DNA from: Bordetella parapertussis
GTDB lineage: Bacteria; Pseudomonadota; Gammaproteobacteria; Burkholderiales; SG8-39
Assembly (NCBI GenBank): GCA_945906975.1
Contig: CAMDRY010000031.1
Location: forward strand, 1 to 14,945
Reading direction: 5' to 3'
Length of the DNA stretch: 14,945 nt
Shown here: positions 7,189 through 14,496 of the stretch, piece after piece
How the letters are laid out: every line of letters starts with the position of its first letter
Numbering within the stretch: position 1 is the first letter of the stretch
Notes under the pieces: model-generated
What the model was told of the DNA's origin: nothing
Seen by the model: the letters and a program-made list of their open reading frames with translations, nothing else
The model's database searches: none
Made by a program: the position numbers and the translations under genes

Positions 7189-7314
7189 GTTCACTCCTTG
7201 ATTAAGCGGTTTCCCGGTTTTCAGAACAGAAGGGGCGCCATTTTCAACCCTTGGCCGCCCTTAAGGCTTAAGGCTTCATGCATGCAAAACATAATGCTTC
7301 GTCCAACTTCCCCC

Positions 7315-8211
7315 TTATCCCGCCGGGGCTATCCCGGACAGTCGTTCAATCAGCTTCACCGTGGCGATATAGTCGTCGTCGGCATCGCCCATGGCGATAC
7401 AAGCCTGCATCATCTGCCCCACCAAGGCCGTCAAGGGCATGGCCACGCCGCTTTGCCTGCCAGCGCCGAGTATGAGGTCGAGGTCTTTTTGCATTTGCAC
7501 GCAGGTGAAGGTCGGCGTGTAGTCGCGGTTTTTCAGTTCATTGACCTTGGACTTTACAATGGGCGAACCGACCGCGCTCGCGGCGACGATGTCCAGCATC
7601 TGCCCCCATTCGAGCCCGCCCTTGGTGCCCAGCGCCAGCGCCTCGGCAAACATGCCGGCGGTGCCGGCGATCATCAGGTTGATGACCAGCTTGAGGGTGC
7701 GCGCCTGCTCGCCCTCACCGACATAAAACACATTCGGCCCAAAACATGACAATAAGGACGATGTCGCGTCGAAGGCGGCGCGCGGGCCCGAAGCCATCAC
7801 CGTCAGCGCCGCCTTTTCGGCCATGTGGTTGTTGCCCGACACCGTCACGCGCAAAAAGCCGACGCCGCGTTTTTCGGCAGCCGCCGCCACTTCGGCCGAA
7901 ACCTGCGGCGACACCGTGCTGGTGTCGATGAAAATCGAGCCTGGCGCCGCGCCCCTCAACACACCGTCATCGGCAAGGGCGATGACGCGCAAGGCGGCAT
8001 CGTTCGGTATCGAAGAGAAAGTCACATCATTACCGCGGGCGGCCTCGGCCGGCGACGCCGCCTTGTGCGCGCCGCGTGCGACCAGCGCGGAAACACCGGC
8101 GTGTGCGATGTCGCAGGCGGTGATGGCATGGCCGGCGGCGAGCAAATGCCCGGCCATCGGCAGCCCCATCTTGCCCACCCCCACCCAGCCGATTTTCATC
8201 TTGTCTGCCAT
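7315..8211 (-). CDS. NAD(P)-dependent beta-hydroxyacid dehydrogenase (3-hydroxyisobutyrate dehydrogenase-like)
   Basis: A 298-residue cytoplasmic oxidoreductase of the beta-hydroxyacid dehydrogenase family, which interconverts 3-hydroxy acids and semialdehydes. The nucleotide-binding loop is GWVGVGKMGLPMA (8-20), and the Asp34 in ACDIAH after the second strand suggests NAD over NADP. The catalytic Lys and its partner Asn are kept (K174 and N178 in KLVIN), so it should be active and is not an imine reductase-type variant. The substrate motif, normally DAPVSGGxxxAxxG, is VTVSGNNHMAEKAA (122-135): the second Gly is Asn127 and the last Gly is Ala. The partner protein encoded at 9711-10652 has the same changes. 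The start has only a weak GGA site; a later Met (residue 5) is possible. It stands 133 bp after the amidohydrolase and 126 bp before the Bug receptor. The substrate is unknown. Confidence 0.88.
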   Translation of the reverse strand: MADKMKIGWVGVGKMGLPMAGHLLAAGHAITACDIAHAGVSALVARGAHKAASPAEAARGNDVTFSSIPNDAALRVIALADDGVLRGAAPGSIFIDTSTVSPQVSAEVAAAAEKRGVGFLRVTVSGNNHMAEKAALTVMASGPRAAFDATSSLLSCFGPNVFYVGEGEQARTLKLVINLMIAGTAGMFAEALALGTKGGLEWGQMLDIVAASAVGSPIVKSKVNELKNRDYTPTFTCVQMQKDLDLILGAGRQSGVAMPLTALVGQMMQACIAMGDADDDYIATVKLIERLSGIAPAG

Positions 8212-8344
8212 GGCCCGATCCGATTCAAGCTTGAAACAACAAAAGCATAAAACCCACTGCCCGAATGGCCATCCGATTGACCATGAATGAAAGCCATTTA
8301 ATGTTGCCGATTTTAACGGGCCCTCGCCCCCTCATCCCGCGCTT

Positions 8345-9697
8345 TCAGTGCGCCCTCGCGCGCAGCGCATCCATGATGCGATGGCCGGATGCGACCAGTG
8401 CCGCGGTTCTGGCTTCGAGGTTCTTGAACAGCAGTTTGCCGCCGCTTTTTTTCACCTCGCCGGCAACCAGCACGGTATCGATGTTGGCAAGGCTGGTCTG
8501 CGTTACCACCGCCGTCACCGGATCGTGCATCGGCTGCATATTAAGATCGCTGGCGCGGATCAGTACCACGTCGGCCTGCTTGCCCGGTGTGAGCGAACCG
8601 ATGCGCGACTCCTGCTTGAGCATTTTCGCACCCTCGATGGTGATCCAGGCGAGCGCTTCGCGCGCGGTGATGGTCGAGGTGTCGGGCAGCTTGTTCTGCG
8701 TCGCCTTGGACTCGGCGTTATCGAAGGCGCGCTGCGAGGCCATGGCCATGCGCGCGACAGTGAACATGTCACCGCCGACGCAGGACTCGAGGTCCACGCC
8801 CAGCGACGGTTGCGCGCCCAGCTTGCGCAATCGCCCGGTGATGGCAAAGCCGTGACCCTGGAACATCTCGGTCTCTGGCGTCAGCGAAAAGGTCACCCCT
8901 TTGTCGAGCATGAACTGCAACTGCGCGTCGGTGAGGTCGTTGCCGTGCACGATGTTGTTGTTGTCACCGAGCAGGCCGTCACCGGCGAGACGATCCCAGC
9001 CATCGGGCACGCGCGCGGCGGCGCCGGCGCAGTGCATGCTGGCGATGAGGCCAAATTCACGCGCGAGCTTGAAGTCATCGACGGCAACATCGTAGGTTGA
9101 ATAATGCGGCCCGAGGATGGCGAGGCCCAGCGACATCAGGCCGTCCTTGCCGGCAAAGCGCGTCTTCAACAGGCGTTCGACTTCACTCCTCGGATGCGGC
9201 ACTTCCCAGAAGGGCTTTTGCCCCGGCTTGGGATCGGGTTTGGGCGAGCCGTGGAAAAACGTCGCCCGTATGCCCGACTCGGCGATGCCGTCTATGCCCC
9301 GATCGGTGTGCGCCGGGGTCGGGTTGTTGTGGCACCAGTCGGCGAGCGTGGTGGTACCGCAATTGATCTGGTTGAGCGCGCCGACGAGGTTGGCGATGTA
9401 GATGTCCTCGGGCGTGAACAGGGTCGCGAGGCCGGCGTGCATGTTCTTGAAATATTCGAGCACCGTCCAGTTGCCGGCCACACCGCGCAGGCCGGTCTGC
9501 CAGGTGTGCATGTGCGCGTTGATGAGGCCCGGTATCGCGATCATGCCGGCGGCGTCGATGACGACCGCTCCGGGCGCCTCGAGCTTCGCACCGATGGCGG
9601 CGATGCGATCATCCTCGATGAGGATGTCACCGAAGAGGTCACCAACCTTGGCGTCCATCGAAACAATGGTCGCACCGCGGATTATTTTGCGTGTCAT
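8345..9697 (-). CDS. ATZ/TRZ-type (COG0402) metal-dependent amidohydrolase
   Basis: A 450-residue enzyme of the amidohydrolase superfamily in the cytosine deaminase / chlorohydrolase branch that includes AtzA, TrzN and SsnA. The composite N- and C-terminal beta domain surrounds a barrel. Putative metal ligands are H62 and H64 (AHMH), H222 (SMHCAG), H251 (IVHGND) and D302 (SLGVDLE). Deaminases and dechlorinases of this branch usually have Glu three residues after the third His (HxxE); here that residue is G225. Other family marks are SLTPETEMFQGHG (271-283) and GSLTPGKQADVVLI (367-380). The reaction, hydrolysis of a C-N or C-X bond on a ring, or of an amide, is therefore inferred only broadly. 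The ATG at 9697 has GGAG about 6 bases upstream and lies 13 bp after the stop of the dehydrogenase gene, so the two are probably co-transcribed. Confidence 0.88.
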   Translation of the reverse strand: MTRKIIRGATIVSMDAKVGDLFGDILIEDDRIAAIGAKLEAPGAVVIDAAGMIAIPGLINAHMHTWQTGLRGVAGNWTVLEYFKNMHAGLATLFTPEDIYIANLVGALNQINCGTTTLADWCHNNPTPAHTDRGIDGIAESGIRATFFHGSPKPDPKPGQKPFWEVPHPRSEVERLLKTRFAGKDGLMSLGLAILGPHYSTYDVAVDDFKLAREFGLIASMHCAGAAARVPDGWDRLAGDGLLGDNNNIVHGNDLTDAQLQFMLDKGVTFSLTPETEMFQGHGFAITGRLRKLGAQPSLGVDLESCVGGDMFTVARMAMASQRAFDNAESKATQNKLPDTSTITAREALAWITIEGAKMLKQESRIGSLTPGKQADVVLIRASDLNMQPMHDPVTAVVTQTSLANIDTVLVAGEVKKSGGKLLFKNLEARTAALVASGHRIMDALRARAH

Positions 9698-9710
9698 GGC
9701 AGGCTCCGGT

Positions 9711-10652
9711 TCAGGACTCGAGTCCGTCGCTCATCTTGACGTCCTCTGCTTTCAAATCGAGGCCGGCGCTGCTGGCGATTTCCTGCAACAAGATGGCGAA
9801 ATCGACGTTGTCGTGACCGCGACCGACGACATTGGCCACCGACTCGCGCGTCGCCGCTGCGGCGGGCATGGGCACGCCGTGGGCGCGGGCGGCCGCAAGG
9901 CCAAGGTCCATGTCCTTCAACAACAGCTTGGGCGTGAATGTGACGTTCTCGAAAGTAAGATTGGTCAACACCGGCGTCTTGTACTTGGTGTACATCGAAC
10001 CGAGCACGCTGTTGTTGATCGACTCGAGGAAGACGTGGCGCGGAATGCCTGCCTTCTCCGCCAGCACGGTGATTTCGCACAACGACTGGATGATCACACC
10101 GAACATGGTGTTGTGGGCGATTTTCCAGACGCGGGCGAGTTCGCCCTCACCCAGGTAGGTCGCGCTGCGACCGAACATTTTCAGGTAGGGCTCGGCAAGC
10201 TCGTACTGCGATTTCGGGCCAGAGGCCACCACCGACAGCTTGGCCGCCTTGGCCACCTTGGCGTTGCCCGACACCGGCGCGCAAAGATAGGCGACGCCGC
10301 GCTTTTCCAGTTCGGCGCGCACATCGGCCGAACCTTCCTGCGAGATCGACGAGCAATCGACGACCAGTTTGGGCTTACTTGCGCCCGACAGCAGGCCGCC
10401 CGCCTCGAACAACACTTCCTTCAGGTCGGCGGTGGTCGACACCATGGTAAAGACAATATCGCAGCCGGCGAGGTCGGTCTTGGCGTCGACGATGACGGCG
10501 CCAAATTCGGCCAGCGGCTCGGCCTTGGCGCGGGTGCGGTTCCACACCGCAACCTTGCAGCCGCCCTTGAGCAGGCGATAGGCCATGGCGTAGCCCATGC
10601 GGCCCATGCCGATCCAGCCCAGGCTTACTGTTACGTTTGCGTTTGCTGCCAT
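9711..10652 (-). CDS. NADP-type beta-hydroxyacid dehydrogenase (3-hydroxyisobutyrate dehydrogenase-like), second paralogue
   Basis: A 313-residue relative of the dehydrogenase encoded at 7315-8211, clearly divergent from it. The nucleotide loop is LGWIGMGRMGYAMA (11-24), and WNRTR (37-41) after the second strand suggests NADP preference, unlike the other copy. The catalytic pair is K177 and N181 (KIAHN). The substrate motif reads APVSGNAKVAKAAK (125-138), with Asn130 in place of the second Gly and Ala in place of the final Gly. The start at 10652 is chosen because GAAAGGA lies just upstream and homology begins there; the frame stays open to 10784 but that extension runs through the REP-like repeat. 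It is first in the middle module, 191 bp past the dioxygenase stop, and 13 bp before the amidohydrolase. Substrate unknown; opposite cofactor preferences of the two copies would suit oxidation and reduction of the same compound. Confidence 0.88.
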   Translation of the reverse strand: MAANANVTVSLGWIGMGRMGYAMAYRLLKGGCKVAVWNRTRAKAEPLAEFGAVIVDAKTDLAGCDIVFTMVSTTADLKEVLFEAGGLLSGASKPKLVVDCSSISQEGSADVRAELEKRGVAYLCAPVSGNAKVAKAAKLSVVASGPKSQYELAEPYLKMFGRSATYLGEGELARVWKIAHNTMFGVIIQSLCEITVLAEKAGIPRHVFLESINNSVLGSMYTKYKTPVLTNLTFENVTFTPKLLLKDMDLGLAAARAHGVPMPAAAATRESVANVVGRGHDNVDFAILLQEIASSAGLDLKAEDVKMSDGLES

Positions 10653-10720
10653 GCTGCCCGTCCTTTCAATGTGTACACCCACCCAGAATTCATGACATCT
10701 GCAATTAGTTTTCCAATCCG

Positions 10721-10826
10721 CCCCCTCCCCTTTAACGCGGGAGGCTTGGGGAGAGGGTGAATGCCAGATCAATCGAATCGGCATGCAGCCCCTCTCCCTG
10801 TCCCTCTCCCGCGAGGGGAGAGGGGA
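10721..10826. repeat. REP/BIME-like inverted repeat pair in the dioxygenase-dehydrogenase gap
   Basis: Two related elements of about 45 bp face each other: 10721-10765 and 10780-10826, separated by 14 bp. The inverse of the first starts GGCATTCACCCTCTCCCC and the second starts GGCATGCAGCCCCTCTCCC. Each is itself a hairpin; the second has a 9-bp stem CCCTCTCCC (10802-10810) with GGGAGAGGG (10816-10824). There is no T tract, so this is more likely a mobile REP-type or mRNA-stabilising element than an intrinsic terminator. It fills most of the 191-bp gap 10653-10843 and separates the lower-pathway genes from the middle module. Confidence 0.8.
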
Positions 10827-10843
10827 CGTGCTTCTGTATTTCC

Positions 10844-11749
10844 CTAAACCGCGTCCGCCGGTGAGATCACTTTTTGCGCCTTGCCGCCATCGGACGGTTT
10901 GAGCATAAAATCGAAGTCGGCGGTGTAGAACGGCGCCTTGAGTCCGGCCTTTTTCGCATCCGCTTCCGAGTTATTGCGCTTGAAGTCGACGATCAGCGAG
11001 TCCTTGACGCCGAACACCGCGTCCGAATCGAGGTATTTTCCACCCTTGACGAACAGGTGCGTGACGCAGGACTCGTAGCCCTCTGCAGCGACAATGAAAT
11101 GGATGTGTGCCGGACGGAAGGGATGGCGGCCCATGCGCGTGAGGATGGTGCCGACCGGCCCGTCAGTGGGCACGGGGTAGAACTCCGGCTTGATGGTGCG
11201 AAACCAGTAGCGCCCTTCCGAATCGGTATGCAGCTTGGCGCGCAATTGCTTATCTTCGTAGGTGGGCAGTTGCACATCGTAATAACCAACATCATCCGAA
11301 TGCCAGATGTCGAGCAGCGCATTGGCGAGCGGCTTGCCGTCGGTGCCCAGCACGCGGCCGGACACCAGCGTCGGCTCGCCCTCCCAGTCTTCGGCCATGT
11401 TGTCGCCGTTCTTGATCTCGGGCGCGCCGTGCACAAAGAAGGGCCCCAGCACGGTGTTCTCGGTCGCACCGGCGGGGCGCTTGTGGTTGATGGCATCGAC
11501 CAGCATCGACAGGCCCAGCACATCCGACAACAGGATGAATTCCTGGCGCTTGTTATCGCACTTCTGGCCGGCGGCGGTGAGAAACTTGACGCCCTCGAAC
11601 CACTCCTCCTCGGTCAGCTCGACTTCGCGCGCGAAGGCGTGCACATGCTTGATCAGCGCGGTGATGACCTGCTTGAAGCGCGGGTCGCTGTCGTTGGCAA
11701 GGCGGTTAAGCGCCGACTCGGTCAGCATGTCTTCGGTCGATTTGGCCAT
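10844..11749 (-). CDS. Hydroxyquinol 1,2-dioxygenase (intradiol ring cleavage)
   Basis: A 301-residue cytoplasmic non-haem Fe(III) dioxygenase that opens the ring of hydroxyquinol (1,2,4-trihydroxybenzene) to maleylacetate. An N-terminal helical domain (about 1-95) typical of catechol/hydroxyquinol dioxygenases precedes the catalytic beta domain. Expected iron ligands are Y157 (in WHSDDVGYY), Y191 (PEFYPVP), H215 and H217 (FRPAHIHF). The segment ATENTVLGPFFV (95-106) is like hydroxyquinol enzymes; catechol 1,2-dioxygenases have IEGPLYV-like sequence there. Specificity is also supported by the next gene upstream, maleylacetate reductase, which uses exactly this product; a catechol enzyme would be expected with catB/catC. 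The ATG at 11749 has GGAG upstream (GGAGACACC). Chlorinated hydroxyquinols are possible substrates too, but nothing here shows dechlorination. Confidence 0.92.
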   Translation of the reverse strand: MAKSTEDMLTESALNRLANDSDPRFKQVITALIKHVHAFAREVELTEEEWFEGVKFLTAAGQKCDNKRQEFILLSDVLGLSMLVDAINHKRPAGATENTVLGPFFVHGAPEIKNGDNMAEDWEGEPTLVSGRVLGTDGKPLANALLDIWHSDDVGYYDVQLPTYEDKQLRAKLHTDSEGRYWFRTIKPEFYPVPTDGPVGTILTRMGRHPFRPAHIHFIVAAEGYESCVTHLFVKGGKYLDSDAVFGVKDSLIVDFKRNNSEADAKKAGLKAPFYTADFDFMLKPSDGGKAQKVISPADAV

Positions 11750-11777
11750 GGTGTCTCCAGTTGTGAAATGGTTGGGT

Positions 11778-11841
11778 TCAGATCGGACGGCGGCCGTGCT
11801 CAGCCGGGACGGTGCCCATGCTCAGCCGGGACGGCGCCCAT
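11778..11841. repeat. Tandem triplication of the 3' end of the maleylacetate reductase gene
   Basis: Read on the minus strand, the last codons CATGGGCGCCGTCCCGGC plus TGAG (11841-11820) recur as a second 22-bp copy at 11819-11798 with one change, and as a third, more diverged copy at 11798-11778. Translated in their own frames the copies end HGRRPG-stop, HGHRPG-stop and HGRRPI-stop. Only the first is in frame with the gene. The copies lie between the reductase stop and the dioxygenase start. Confidence 0.8.
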
Positions 11842-12889
11842 GATAGGCGTCATCCAGCAATTGGCGGATCGCGGCCTTGTCAATGGGCCGCGGGTTGTAA
11901 TAGGGCGACTGCACGGCGATGTCGGCGGCGCGATCGAGTTCGGACTCTTTCATGCCGATGTCCTTGAGCGCAAGCGGCGCGCCCAGGCTCTTGGCCAGGT
12001 CATAGAGCCCGCCCGCCGCGCTGGCGGCACCGGCCAGGCCCAGCGCCCGCGCCACGCGCCCCATCGCATCGGATGAAGCGGCCGTATTGTAGGCCGCGGC
12101 ATGCGGCAGCACGATGGTATGGGTCTCGGCGTGCGGCAGGTTCCAGGTGCCACCCAGCGTGTGACACAGCTTATGGTGCAGCGCCATGCCCACGGCGCCG
12201 AGCACAGCACCGCACAGCCAGGCGCCGTAGAGACAGTCCGAGCGCGCGTCGATATCGGCCGGCGCCCTGAGTACACGCGGCAAGCCCGAAGCCAGGGCGC
12301 GTATGCCCTCCTCGGCCATCATGCCCATGATCGGATTGGCGTCCTGGGCGTACAAGCCCTCGACCGCGTGCGCAATGGCGTTCATGCCACTGGTGACTGA
12401 CAAGCCCACCGGCAGGCCGACGCTAAGCTGCGGGTCGTAGATCACCGTACGCGGCAGCACCTTGCGATCGCGACCGGTTTTTTTCATGCCCCCTTCGGTG
12501 ATGCCGTAGATGGGCGTCATTTCCGAACCGGCGTAGGTGGTCGGAATGGCCAGAATCGGCAGCGCCGATTCAAGCGCAATGGCCTTGCCCAGCCCCGTGG
12601 TCGAACCGCCGCCTATGGCCACGGCGCAGTCGGCGCCAAGGCGCTTGGCCTCTTCGCGCGCTTCGCGCGCCGTCTCGATCGGCACGTGCATCACAGCGCG
12701 TGCGAAAACACCGGCGCAACGCGTGCCAAGGCGCCTCGCCACGTCCTCGGCCTGGGCCTTTTGTTCCGGCGTGGACAGCACCAGCGCGCGCGAGGCGCCG
12801 AGCAAGTCGAGTTCACGCTCCAGATGCGCAAGCGAGCCGGCGCCAAACACCACGCGACCGGGAAGCTGGGTATAGCCGAATGAATCCAT
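11822..12889 (-). CDS. Maleylacetate reductase (iron-containing alcohol dehydrogenase family)
   Basis: A 355-residue cytoplasmic reductase that converts maleylacetate to 3-oxoadipate with NAD(P)H. Marks are GGGS for nucleotide binding (93-96), IPTTYAGSEMTPIYGITE (115-132), SGMNAIAHAVEG (167-178), HHKLCHTLGG (238-247) and LPHAETHTIVLPHA (251-264), ending in the DDAYHGRRP tail seen in maleylacetate reductases. Metal-dependent relatives have Asp where this protein has N170, which fits this subfamily. It sits between pcaJ (41-bp gap) and the dioxygenase whose product it uses. The ATG at 12889 has no clear Shine-Dalgarno sequence, only a GACGCACC direct repeat, so it may be poorly initiated or coupled to pcaJ; homology begins at this Met. 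Its 3' end is tandemly triplicated (11778-11841). Confidence 0.94.
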   Translation of the reverse strand: MDSFGYTQLPGRVVFGAGSLAHLERELDLLGASRALVLSTPEQKAQAEDVARRLGTRCAGVFARAVMHVPIETAREAREEAKRLGADCAVAIGGGSTTGLGKAIALESALPILAIPTTYAGSEMTPIYGITEGGMKKTGRDRKVLPRTVIYDPQLSVGLPVGLSVTSGMNAIAHAVEGLYAQDANPIMGMMAEEGIRALASGLPRVLRAPADIDARSDCLYGAWLCGAVLGAVGMALHHKLCHTLGGTWNLPHAETHTIVLPHAAAYNTAASSDAMGRVARALGLAGAASAAGGLYDLAKSLGAPLALKDIGMKESELDRAADIAVQSPYYNPRPIDKAAIRQLLDDAYHGRRPG

Positions 12890-12930
12890 GGGTGCGTCGG
12901 TGCGTCCGTCGATAAATGAAAGTTAGTCGG

Positions 12931-13596
12931 TCAGCTGCCCTGGCCCTGGCCGCGTCCTTCGGTGAGCGGCACGCCGGTAAGGCGCTGCAACTCGTCGAAG
13001 CTCAGACCGGGCACCAGGTCGTGGGCATGCAAACCCTGCGCCGTGATGTCGATCACGGCGAGGTCGGTGTAAATGCGGCTGACCACGCCGACACCGGTGA
13101 GCGGATAGCTGCACTTGTCGACAATCTTCGACTCACCACTCTTGGTCTGGTGCTCCATCATGATCCACACGCTTTTCGCACCTACGGCCAGGTCCATCGC
13201 GCCGCCCACGGCCGGAATCGCATCGGGCGCACCGGTGTGCCAGTTGGCCAGGTCTCCGGTCACCGAAACCTGGAATGCGCCGAGCACGCAAATATCAAGA
13301 TGGCCGCCGCGCATCATGCCAAAAGAGTCGGCGTGATGAAAAAATGCACCACCGGCCAGCAGGGTCACCGGCTCCTTGCCGGCGTTGATGAGGTCCCAGT
13401 CTTCCTCGCCCTTGGGCGGCTTGGGACCCATGCCAAGAATGCCGTTCTCGCTGTGCAGCAAAATCTCGCGTCCCGGCGGCAGGTGGTTGGCCACCAGCGT
13501 CGGCAGGCCGATGCCCAGGTTCACATAGGCGCCTTCATACATGTCCTGCGCCACGCGTTTGGCAATGTCGTCGCGACTGCGTTTCGAGATGCTCAT
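12931..13596 (-). CDS. pcaJ: 3-oxoadipate CoA-transferase subunit B
   Basis: A 221-residue subunit that with PcaI moves CoA from succinyl-CoA to 3-oxoadipate. The catalytic Glu is E50 in HSENGILGMGP (48-58). The segments EGAYVNLGIGLPTLVAN (21-37), GGAFFHHADSFGMMRGGHLD and LGAFQVSVTGDLANWHTGAP agree closely with my recollection of Pseudomonas PcaJ, and favour 3-oxoadipate over acetoacetate as acceptor. The start ATG overlaps the pcaI stop by 4 bp (ATGA), so the two subunits are translationally coupled. The last residues EGRGQGQGS extend a little past the usual end. It precedes the maleylacetate reductase, whose product, 3-oxoadipate, is this enzyme's substrate. Confidence 0.95.
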   Translation of the reverse strand: MSISKRSRDDIAKRVAQDMYEGAYVNLGIGLPTLVANHLPPGREILLHSENGILGMGPKPPKGEEDWDLINAGKEPVTLLAGGAFFHHADSFGMMRGGHLDICVLGAFQVSVTGDLANWHTGAPDAIPAVGGAMDLAVGAKSVWIMMEHQTKSGESKIVDKCSYPLTGVGVVSRIYTDLAVIDITAQGLHAHDLVPGLSFDELQRLTGVPLTEGRGQGQGS

Positions 13597-14285
13597 GCCG
13601 CCTCCTTTGCCACTGCGCCATCGCGCGCAACCCGCACCACGCGCTGCACAAATATGCCCGGCGTGACGATGTTCTCCGGATCAAGCTCGCCCAGTTGGGC
13701 GATGTCATAAACCTGCGCGATGGCGAGCTTTGCAGCCGATGCCATGATAGGGCCGAAATTTCGCGCCGCCTTGCGATAGGTGAGATTGCCCCAGCGGTCG
13801 CCCTTCTCCGCCTTGATCAGCGCGACGTCGCCGAAAATCGGATATTCGAGCACGTAGTGGCGGCCGTCGATGAGGCGCGTCTCCTTGCCTTTGGCGAGGT
13901 CGGTGCCGTAGGCCGTCGGTGTATAAAACGCGCCGATGCCGGCACCGGCGGCGCGCATGCGCTCGGCAAGGTTGCCCTGCGGTACCAGTTCGAGCTCGAG
14001 CTTGCCGGCGCGATACAACGCTTCAAACACATGCGAGTCGGCCTGGCGCGGATACGAGCAGATGATTTTTCTGACGCGGCCGGTCTTGAGCAGCGCGGCA
14101 AGACCAGTGTCACCATTGCCGGCGTTGTTGTTGACGACGGTAAGGTCGCGCGCACCCTGCGCGATCAGCGCATCGATAAGCTCGCGCGCGATGCCAGCCC
14201 CGCCGAAGCCGCCGATCAGCACGGTCGCACCATCCTGCACCCCGGCAAGCGCTGCCTGGAGCGATTCGACTATCTTGTTAACCAC
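13593..14285 (-). CDS. pcaI: 3-oxoadipate CoA-transferase subunit A
   Basis: A 230-residue partner of PcaJ. It carries the glycine-rich CoA loop IGGFGGAG (24-31), the TPTAYGTDLAKGKE segment and a C-terminal half (KGDRWGNLTYRKAARNFGPI, then GELDPENIVTPGIFVQRVV) that matches PcaI rather than acetoacetate CoA-transferase ScoA. The GTG at 14285 is the likely start: GGAGG at 14295-14299 lies 9 bases upstream, the length becomes that of known PcaI proteins, and the in-frame extension to 14363 is unlike the family. It is the first recognised gene of the lower-pathway series, so the operon promoter should lie in the 551-bp region to its right. Confidence 0.95.
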   Translation of the reverse strand: MVNKIVESLQAALAGVQDGATVLIGGFGGAGIARELIDALIAQGARDLTVVNNNAGNGDTGLAALLKTGRVRKIICSYPRQADSHVFEALYRAGKLELELVPQGNLAERMRAAGAGIGAFYTPTAYGTDLAKGKETRLIDGRHYVLEYPIFGDVALIKAEKGDRWGNLTYRKAARNFGPIMASAAKLAIAQVYDIAQLGELDPENIVTPGIFVQRVVRVARDGAVAKEAA

Positions 14286-14294
14286 GGTGGTTTT

Positions 14295-14299
14295 CCTCC
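14295..14299 (-). promoter_or_regulatory. Ribosome binding site fixing the pcaI GTG start
   Basis: GGAGG on the minus strand, followed by 9 bases and then GTG at 14285-14283. It decides between this GTG and the upstream in-frame ATG at 14363. Confidence 0.8.
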
Positions 14300-14409
14300 A
14301 GGAACTGCCCGCCCGGAATGCGGCAGCGGGGTCGCATAGTTTAATGCCTGCGGCGCGTGACACGGCACTGTTTTAAACGGTATCGCCCCAAACCTCCCTG
14401 CTATGGCGT

Positions 14410-14439
14410 GCAATGCGCAAATAACGGGTAGCGCATTGC
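14410..14439. promoter_or_regulatory. 9-bp perfect inverted repeat (possible operator) upstream of pcaI
   Basis: GCAATGCGC at 14410-14418 is repeated in inverse as GCGCATTGC at 14431-14439, around a 12-base spacer. There is no T tract, so a terminator is unlikely. It lies 125 bp upstream of the pcaI start and downstream of the candidate promoter, which would suit a repressor site or a leader-RNA hairpin. Confidence 0.45.
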
Positions 14440-14496
14440 CAAGCGATCTGGCTACTCTGGCTTTCAAATAGTACAAACAGCTGCAAACGGCCACGA

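Noticed and set aside
8224..8235. Perfect 12-bp palindrome TTCAAGCTTGAA upstream of the dehydrogenase start at 8211
   Set aside because: A few perfect 12-bp palindromes are expected by chance in about 15 kb; no second copy or promoter supports an operator.
10653..10784. 44-residue N-terminal extension of the dehydrogenase at 9711-10652
   Set aside because: It passes through the REP-like repeat, and a good GAAAGGA site precedes the Met at 10652.
14461..14472. 12-bp CTTTCAAATAGT shared with 111-122 upstream of pcaF
   Set aside because: Identical 12-mers are expected several times by chance in a window of this size, and the distances to the two genes differ (8 and 176 bp).
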